The notes under the pieces: model-generated
What the model was told of the DNA's origin: nothing
Databases searched by the model: none
The model's input: the letters and a program-made list of their open reading frames with translations, nothing else
Made by a program: the position numbers and the translations under genes
Shown here: piece by piece, positions 6,362 through 11,055 of the stretch
How the letters are laid out: every line of letters begins with the position of its first letter
How positions within the stretch are numbered: the first letter of the stretch is position 1
Assembly: GCA_029884035.1 (NCBI GenBank)
Contig: JAOUIM010000085.1
Coordinates: 1 to 11,055, forward strand
Origin: Aquincola sp.
GTDB taxonomy: Bacteria > Pseudomonadota > Gammaproteobacteria > Burkholderiales > Burkholderiaceae_C
Reading direction: 5' to 3'
Length of the DNA: 11,055 nucleotides

Positions 6362-7321
6362 TTACCTCCACTTCGCCAACAACCACACGCCCAGGAGTAC
6401 CAAGAGCGTGCCCATCACGACCCAGCCGGTGAAGGGCTCGCCGAGCAGCAGCACACCCAGCGCAATCGTGCTCATCGGCCCCACCATGCCGCACTGCGCG
6501 GCCAGCGTCGCGCCGATCCGTTCGATCGCCATCATCACCATGACCACCGGCGCGAACGTGGTGAACACCGCGTTGGTCAGCGACAGCCACAGCACCGGCT
6601 CGGGCACGATCGCCGCCGACGCCGGCCTCAGCACGAACAGCTGCGCGATCGCGAACAGGCAGGCCACGCTGGTGGCCGCGCCGGTCAGTCGCAGCGCACC
6701 CAGGCGCCGCACCACTTCACCGCTGGCCACGAGGTATATCGCGTAGCTCAGCGCACTGCCGAACACCAGCGCCGACCCGAGCGCGACATCGGCACCCTCG
6801 AATCTGAGCTCCTGGCCGAACACGATCAGCACGCCAACATAGGACAGCGCGGTGGCCAGCGCCTGCCGAGCGCTGATGCGCCGGCCCAGTGCGAACATCG
6901 AAATCAGCAGCACCAGCGTCGGGTTGAGGTACAGGATCAGGCGCTCCAGGCTCGCGGTCACGTGCATCAGGCCGATGAAGTCCAGCAGGCTCGCCAGGTA
7001 GTAGCCGCAGAAGCCGAGCCCGATGACCGAGAACCAGTCGCGCCGCGTGAAGGCCCGCTTGCCGCGTCCGGCCCACCAGGCCAGCGCGAGGAACAGCGGC
7101 AGCGCGAGTGCCATGCGCCAGAAGAGCACCTGCACCGCGTCGACGCCGTGGCGGTACATCAGCTTGGCCAGGATCGCCTTGCCCGAGAACGCGATCGCCC
7201 CAAGGGTGGCCAGCGCCAGCCCATGCCAGAGGCGCGACGACTCCGCGGCGCCGACGGCCGGCGTCGTCAATTCAGAATCCTGCAGCCTGACCGTCCCGCC
7301 TAGGGTCGCTCGCCGCGACAT
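6362..7321 (-). CDS. EamA/DMT-family transporter
   Basis: The product is 319 aa from the ATG at 7321. It has about ten hydrophobic helices in two EamA repeats, roughly 35-168 and 182-315. The first has WRMALALPLFLAL and SLERLILYLNPTLVLLI, and the second ends with the GEPFTGWVVMGTLLVLLGVW hallmark of the family. Members are inner-membrane exporters, often of amino acids or metabolites; the substrate cannot be told from sequence. The ATG lies 50 bp inside the gamma-glutamyltransferase gene and has no Shine-Dalgarno. A TTG at 7270, one base after that gene's stop, has AGGA 7 nt upstream and would give 302 aa starting just before the first helix. Both starts are in frame, and the TTG start is a serious alternative. 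The next gene, the SDR, follows after 3 nt. Confidence 0.9.
   Translation of the reverse strand: MSRRATLGGTVRLQDSELTTPAVGAAESSRLWHGLALATLGAIAFSGKAILAKLMYRHGVDAVQVLFWRMALALPLFLALAWWAGRGKRAFTRRDWFSVIGLGFCGYYLASLLDFIGLMHVTASLERLILYLNPTLVLLISMFALGRRISARQALATALSYVGVLIVFGQELRFEGADVALGSALVFGSALSYAIYLVASGEVVRRLGALRLTGAATSVACLFAIAQLFVLRPASAAIVPEPVLWLSLTNAVFTTFAPVVMVMMAIERIGATLAAQCGMVGPMSTIALGVLLLGEPFTGWVVMGTLLVLLGVWLLAKWR
6365..6369 (-). promoter_or_regulatory. Ribosome binding site of the SDR gene, inside the DMT gene end
   Basis: On the minus strand GGAGG is followed by TAAGCG and the ATG at 6358. GGAGG overlaps the last sense codons of the DMT gene, and its stop TAA lies in the spacer. This fixes the SDR start and implies coupled translation. 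Confidence 0.8.
7268..7281 (-). promoter_or_regulatory. Alternative start site of the DMT gene: AGGA and TTG after the upstream stop
   Basis: On the minus strand AGGA (7281-7278) is followed by 7 nt and then TTG (7270-7268). The gamma-glutamyltransferase stop TGA (7274-7272) lies in the spacer. The arrangement fits a stop-and-restart junction. Confidence 0.4.
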
Positions 7322-8924
7322 AGCCGTCGACGGCGGGGTCACCCAGGCGCCAGATGAACTGGCCAGCGCCGAAGTCCATGTAGCTGTCGTCCAGCCCCAC
7401 GATCTGATGGCCGAGCGCCTGCAGTTGCTCGATGGTGGTGCGCGGCATGTGACGCTCGAGGTTGATCTCGAGGCCGTCGTTGACGCGCCAGCGCGGCGCG
7501 TCGCACGCCGCCTGCGGGTGCTGGCGGTGGTCGAGCATGCGCACGAGGGTCTGCACATGCGCCTGCGGCTGCATGTGGCCGCCCATGATGCCAAAGCTCA
7601 TTTGCGGTGCTCCGTCCTTGGTGAGGAAGGCTGGGATGATGGTATGGAACGGCCGCTTTCCTGGCGCCACCACGTTGGGGTGGCGCTCGTCCATCGAGAA
7701 GCCATGGCCACGGTTCTGAAGACTGATGCCGAACGTCGGCTCGACCACACCCGAGCCGAAGCCCATGTAGTTGCTCTGGATGTAGCTGACCATCATGCCG
7801 CGCTCGTCGGCAGCACTGAGGTAGATCGTGCCGCCCTTGACGCCATAACCGGGGCCGAAGTGCTGCGCACGCGACCGGTCGATCAGCTTCGCGCGCGATG
7901 CGAGATAGCCCGCATCGAGCAGGCGCTCTGCCGGGCCTTCCATGTGCGCAGCGTCCGCGACGAACCGATAGACATCGGCGAAGGCCAGCTTCATCGCCTC
8001 GATCTGCAGGTGCTGGCACTCGGGCCCGTCGATCGGCAGCGACGCGAGGTCGAAGTGCGCGAGCATGCCCAGCGCCATCTGGGCCGCGATGCCCTGGCCA
8101 TTGGGCGGAATCTCGTGCAGCGTGTGGCCCCGATAGCCTTGCGCGAGGGGCCGCACCCATTGTGGCCGGAAGCCTGCCAGGTCGGCCTCGGTCATCGAGC
8201 CACCATGCTCACGCGACCAGGCCGCCAGGGCGGCGGCGATCTCGCCGCGGTAGAACGACTCGCCGTGCGTGGCAGCGATCGAGCGCAGCGCACGCGCCGC
8301 ACCCGGCATTGCGAATCGCTCGCCGACCTCGGGCGCGCGGCCCCTGGGCAGGAACGTCGCCGCGAATCCCGGTTGCGACACGAGTTCGTCGACCTGTGAG
8401 GCCAGTGTCCATTTCTGCTGCACGACCATGGGTACCGCATAGCCGCGCTCGGCCACTTCGGCCGCCGGTGCCAGCAGGTCGGCAAACGGCAGCTTGCCGA
8501 AGCGCTCCGACAGCGCCGCCCAGCCAGCCACCGCGCCCGGCACGGTCACGCTGTCCCAGCCGCGCGCGGGGATGCGGGCATCGCCGTGGCGGCGCTGGAA
8601 GTAGTCGCGAGTCCACGCCGCCGGCGCGGGGCCCGAGGCATTGAGCCCGTGCAGGCGCTCACCGTCCCAGAGGATGCAGAACGCGTCGGAGCCCAGACCG
8701 TTGCTGCAGGGCTCGACGATGGTCATGCATGCCGCGGCGGCAATCGCTGCATCCACCGCGTTGCCACCGACGGCAAGCATGCGCAAGCCGGCCTGCGCCG
8801 CAAGCGGGTGCGACGTGGAGACGATATTGCGAGCAAATACCGGCAGCCGCGTGCTGGCATAGCCCGGCGTGAAGTCGAATCGATGGTTCACCACCCTGCT
8901 CCTTTGGCTTTCGTGATCCTGCAT
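7272..8924 (-). CDS. Gamma-glutamyltransferase family protein (Ntn hydrolase)
   Basis: The product is 550 aa from the ATG at 8924. The family is made as one chain that cuts itself before a conserved threonine, which becomes the nucleophile of the small subunit. Here the likely site is T366 in GVKGGTIYLSAADERG (361-376). Other family marks are STSHPLAAQAGLRMLAVGGNAVDAAIAA at 36-63, CSNGLGSDAF near 73-82, PPNGQG at 273-278, SGVVEPTFGISLQNRGHGFS at 391-410 and MGGHMQPQAHVQ at 447-458. No signal peptide is visible, unlike periplasmic E. coli Ggt, so it is probably cytoplasmic like the YwrD-type members. Likely chemistry is hydrolysis or transfer of gamma-glutamyl groups; related members act on other amides, and substrate is open. 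The ATG has a strong site, GGAGG at 7 nt. A GTG at 8891 has an equally good AAGGAG. The C-terminal end overlaps the DMT gene if that starts at its ATG. Confidence 0.9.
   Translation of the reverse strand: MQDHESQRSRVVNHRFDFTPGYASTRLPVFARNIVSTSHPLAAQAGLRMLAVGGNAVDAAIAAAACMTIVEPCSNGLGSDAFCILWDGERLHGLNASGPAPAAWTRDYFQRRHGDARIPARGWDSVTVPGAVAGWAALSERFGKLPFADLLAPAAEVAERGYAVPMVVQQKWTLASQVDELVSQPGFAATFLPRGRAPEVGERFAMPGAARALRSIAATHGESFYRGEIAAALAAWSREHGGSMTEADLAGFRPQWVRPLAQGYRGHTLHEIPPNGQGIAAQMALGMLAHFDLASLPIDGPECQHLQIEAMKLAFADVYRFVADAAHMEGPAERLLDAGYLASRAKLIDRSRAQHFGPGYGVKGGTIYLSAADERGMMVSYIQSNYMGFGSGVVEPTFGISLQNRGHGFSMDERHPNVVAPGKRPFHTIIPAFLTKDGAPQMSFGIMGGHMQPQAHVQTLVRMLDHRQHPQAACDAPRWRVNDGLEINLERHMPRTTIEQLQALGHQIVGLDDSYMDFGAGQFIWRLGDPAVDGYVAASDPRRDGQAAGF
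8891..8904 (-). promoter_or_regulatory. Second candidate start of the gamma-glutamyltransferase gene
   Basis: AAGGAG (8904-8899) lies 7 nt before an in-frame GTG at 8891, residue 12 of the longer form. This start gives a 539-aa protein beginning VNHRFDFTPGYASTRLPVFARN, which is close to the usual family N-terminus. It competes with the ATG at 8924. Confidence 0.45.
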
Positions 8925-8931
8925 GGCGCAC

Positions 8932-8936
8932 CCTCC
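8932..8936 (-). promoter_or_regulatory. Ribosome binding site for the ATG start of the gamma-glutamyltransferase gene
   Basis: GGAGG on the minus strand, within a run GGGGAGGG, sits 7 nt before the ATG at 8924 in the 58-bp gap after the MFS gene. Confidence 0.7.
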
Positions 8937-8982
8937 CCTTTCGCGCCGGACGCGTGCCAAGACGGAACGTGGCATCGGTAGA

Positions 8983-10605
8983 TCATCGGGGCGCGATTTC
9001 CGTGTCGTCGAGCGACTGGGCAATGTAGCGCCTCGCCCGCGGCGGACCGTCGCCGAGGTGAAAACCAAGGCGCTCTACGCGCAGTTCGGCATCGAAGGCC
9101 GAAAAGCGCTCGAGGCGGCGCTGATGCTCGATCCAGTTCTCGTCGACGAAGTACTCGATGTAGCGGCCGGGCTGCGCCGCGTCGCGGAACAAGCCCCACG
9201 ACAGCGCCCCCTGGCGCAGACGGGCGCGCCGCGTGCGCTGCATCACGTCGACGAACTCGCGGGCACGCGCGGGATCGATCACGTACTCGACAGTCACCAT
9301 CACCGGGCCGTCGTCGGCGTCGACATCCACCGGCGGGTCAGGCAAATTGGCCAACACCTGTGGCGTGTAGTCTGGGTCGGCACTCGTGCCCAGTGTCAGC
9401 TTGCGCAAAACCAGGAGCATCAGCACGCCCATGCCCGCCGCGGCGGCCACCGCCGTGGGCACACTCGTCCAGGTCGCCACCTGTCCCCACAACAACGAGC
9501 CCGCCGCTGCACCGCCCATCAGCGCCGTCTGGTAAATCGCCATGCCGCGAGCGCGCACCCAGTCGGGAAGCACCACCTGGGCCGAGATGGTGAGCGAGTT
9601 GGCCACCGAAATCCAGGCCACGCCAACCAGGGCCATGGCGGGCAGCGCGACCCACAGCTCGTGCACGTAGACGATCAGCAGCGAGAGCACCGCATGGACC
9701 ATCGTGCCCACCCGCACGAACTGGTCGCGCGTGTAGCGCGCGCGCCAGCGCGGAAAGTAGAACGCCGCGACCACCGCGCCGCCACCGAGGCAGGCCAGCA
9801 TCACGGTGAAGGTGGCGGGGCCGCCGCCATGCATGTCGCGCGCCACCAGCGGCAGCAGCGCAATCAGCGCGGTCGATTGCAGGAAGAACAGGAACACCCG
9901 CAGCAGCACCACCTTCAGGCGTGGTGACTGGCGCGCGAAGTTGACCCCGACGCGCATCGCGCCGACGAAGCGCTCGCCCGGCAGCGTGCTGGTACGTGGC
10001 TGCGACCGCCACGTCAGGATCAGCGCGAACGCGATCCCGGCCAGGCCGGCATTCAGCACGAAGACGAACGCTTCGTTGACGGCCGCGAGCAGCGCTCCTG
10101 CGAGCACAGGGCCGATCACGCGCGACAGGTTCATCGCGATGCCGTTCAGTGCAATCGCGGGCGACAGTTGTGCACGCGGGACGACCTCCGGCACGATGGC
10201 GGCGAACACCGGCCAGCGCATCGCCAGGCCCACGCCGTTCACGAACGTCAACGCGAGCAGCAGCGGCGCCGTCAGGGCATCGGCCAGCGAGAGCCCCGCC
10301 AGCACCAGCGCGGTAACGCTCACCCACAGCTGGGTCGCGGCGAAATAGCGTCGCCGGTCAAGGATGTCGGCCAGCGCCCCGCTGGGCACGCCGAGCAGGA
10401 ACACCGGCAACGTCGACGCGGTCTGCACCAGCGCCACCATGACCGGGCTCGTCGTCAACTGCGTCATCAGCCATGCCGCCGCGACGTCGTTCATCCACAT
10501 CGTGAGGTTGGCGGCCAGCCAGGCCAGCCACAGCATGCGGAAGGTGCGGCCATGCAGCGGCGACAGGGCCGGTGCGGCGGCAAGTGTGGCCATCAGTGCA
10601 CGCAT
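8983..10605 (-). CDS. MFS transporter (EntS/MFS_3-like) with C-terminal ABM-like soluble domain
   Basis: The product is 540 aa from the ATG at 10605. Residues about 18-405 are a major facilitator of the EntS/MFS_3 type (proton-driven exporters such as the enterobactin exporter). FRMLWLAWLAANLTMWMNDV opens helix 1, and the loop after helix 2 has the family motif GALADILDRRR at 76-86. RWPVFAAIVPEVVP and ALNGIAMNLSRVIGPVLAGAL mark helices 4-5. Residues about 406-432 are a polar linker. Residues about 434-513 (VMVTVEYVIDPARAREFVDV, then GALSWGLFRDAAQPGRYIEY) have the beta-alpha-beta pattern of small antibiotic-biosynthesis-monooxygenase-like (ABM) domains. Many MFS_3 members carry such a tail, so the fusion is probably family-wide. 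Start is uncertain: an ATG at 10593 and a GTG at 10662 are alternatives, and none has a Shine-Dalgarno. Substrate unknown. Confidence 0.88.
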   Translation of the reverse strand: MRALMATLAAAPALSPLHGRTFRMLWLAWLAANLTMWMNDVAAAWLMTQLTTSPVMVALVQTASTLPVFLLGVPSGALADILDRRRYFAATQLWVSVTALVLAGLSLADALTAPLLLALTFVNGVGLAMRWPVFAAIVPEVVPRAQLSPAIALNGIAMNLSRVIGPVLAGALLAAVNEAFVFVLNAGLAGIAFALILTWRSQPRTSTLPGERFVGAMRVGVNFARQSPRLKVVLLRVFLFFLQSTALIALLPLVARDMHGGGPATFTVMLACLGGGAVVAAFYFPRWRARYTRDQFVRVGTMVHAVLSLLIVYVHELWVALPAMALVGVAWISVANSLTISAQVVLPDWVRARGMAIYQTALMGGAAAGSLLWGQVATWTSVPTAVAAAAGMGVLMLLVLRKLTLGTSADPDYTPQVLANLPDPPVDVDADDGPVMVTVEYVIDPARAREFVDVMQRTRRARLRQGALSWGLFRDAAQPGRYIEYFVDENWIEHQRRLERFSAFDAELRVERLGFHLGDGPPRARRYIAQSLDDTEIAPR

Positions 10606-10713
10606 GGGAGGAACGGGGCGGCGAAGCGGCAGCGAATGTAGCGCGCCGCGGAGTGTCACCACTGCGCCGCCATGGACGCCTTGTGTGGGAGCGGCGTGAG
10701 CGACGCGGCGCCG

Positions 10714-10729
10714 GCGCGGATCGCCGCGC
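10714..10729. other. GC-only hairpin after the TctA stop
   Basis: GCGCGG (10714-10719) and CCGCGC (10724-10729) form a 6-bp stem with a 4-nt loop, 8 nt downstream of the tctA-like stop on the minus strand. There is no T-run, so termination is doubtful. Such stems are common in GC-rich DNA. The remaining 10606-10713 stretch shows no convincing promoter. Confidence 0.25.
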
Positions 10730-10737
10730 GGCGCGCC

Positions 10738-11055
10738 TCAGTCCTCTTCCTTGAACGCCTCTTCGCGCTTCCTCTGGATCGACGGCAGCATCACGATGAC
10801 GATCATCGCGAGCGCGGCCAGCAACAAGCCGGCCGAGAGTGGCCGCGTCGCGAAGGTCGCCCAATCTCCGCGCGACAGCAACAGTGCGCGGCGTAGGTTC
10901 TCCTCCATCATCGGACCGAGGATGAACCCTAGCAGCAACGGCGCCGGCTCGCACCCGAGCTTGTAGAACAGGTAGCCGACGAGCGCGAACAGGGCGCCCA
11001 TGTACACGTCGAACGGGTTGTTGTTCAGCGTGTACAGGCCGATGCAGCAAAACGC
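10738..11055 (-). CDS. Tripartite tricarboxylate transporter permease, TctA family (C-terminal fragment)
   Basis: Only the last 105 codons are in the window, and the open frame continues past the right edge. It ends at the TGA at 10738. The visible part matches the TctA C-terminus: NNNPFDVYMGALFALVGYLF, then KLGCEPAPLLLGFILGPMMEENLRRALLLSRGDWATFATRP, where GF-LGP-MEENLRRAL is the family hallmark. A final membrane helix (AGLLLAALAMIVIVMLPSI) is followed by a charged tail, QRKREEAFKEED. TctA is the large membrane subunit that works with small TctB and a periplasmic binding protein TctC to take up tricarboxylates and other carboxylates. Neither partner is in the window; they would be beyond the right edge if present. 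The GTG and ATG codons near 11000 are internal, not starts. Confidence 0.92.
   Translation of the reverse strand, partial: AFCCIGLYTLNNNPFDVYMGALFALVGYLFYKLGCEPAPLLLGFILGPMMEENLRRALLLSRGDWATFATRPLSAGLLLAALAMIVIVMLPSIQRKREEAFKEED

Noticed and set aside
5487..6590. N-terminal extension of the M61 peptidase to a 945-aa product
   Set aside because: The extra 368 residues are an out-of-frame reading of the SDR and DMT genes; the M61 family begins at the ATG at 5486.
5633..7303. 556-aa plus-strand open frame opposite the SDR and DMT genes
   Set aside because: Antisense to two well-supported proteins, composed mostly of Arg, His and Gln. It is a frame kept open by GC-biased codons.
10635..10659. 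Possible minus-strand promoter for the MFS gene (GTGACA and TACATT)
   Set aside because: The hexamers are only 13 bp apart, too close for a sigma-70 promoter.

Overview
The window is GC-rich DNA with long antisense open frames opposite nearly every gene. Its content (a TctA-type tripartite tricarboxylate transporter permease, a DUF3108 protein, an M61 peptidase with PDZ domain, a CsgG-like secreted protein with a C-terminal SH3-like domain) points to a betaproteobacterium, most likely Burkholderiales. That assignment is by protein resemblance only. I see no RNA genes, insertion sequences, CRISPR arrays or phage genes. The region reads as ordinary chromosome.

Layout. The left end carries a plus-strand gene for a secreted CsgG/HfaB-like protein (13-1032). 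It converges on a minus-strand enoyl-CoA hydratase (1051-1845), with a hairpin between and over the 3' ends. A 131-bp divergent intergenic region (1846-1976) separates the hydratase from a plus-strand gene of unknown function (1977-2555). This region holds a 16-bp palindrome and promoter-like hexamers on both strands. The unknown gene converges on a long minus-strand run that fills the rest of the window.

Read in the direction of transcription (high to low coordinates), that run holds seven genes: the C-terminus of a TctA permease (cut by the window edge), an MFS exporter with an extra C-terminal domain, a gamma-glutamyltransferase-family enzyme, an EamA/DMT transporter, an atypical SDR oxidoreductase, an M61 peptidase and a DUF3108 protein. 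Several junctions are tight. The gamma-glutamyltransferase and DMT genes overlap or abut, depending on the DMT start. DMT and SDR are 3 nt apart, with the SDR ribosome binding site inside the end of the DMT gene. The M61 stop and DUF3108 start share one base. Gaps of 132, 58 and 83 bp lie before the MFS, gamma-glutamyltransferase and M61 genes, so there may be one long operon or two or three sub-operons.

Functionally, the gamma-glutamyltransferase-family enzyme sits between two transporters and upstream of an SDR. This could be a small module for processing and exporting or importing gamma-glutamyl or other amide compounds, but the sequence does not prove it. The M61/DUF3108 pair looks like a separate translationally coupled unit. 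The most notable molecular features are the SDR with its Tyr/Lys catalytic pair and first cofactor-loop glycine replaced, the MFS protein with a soluble ABM-like tail, the operator-like palindrome in the divergent region, a possibly leaderless unknown gene, and ambiguous or alternative starts in two minus-strand genes. I found no clear evidence of an undescribed multi-gene system.
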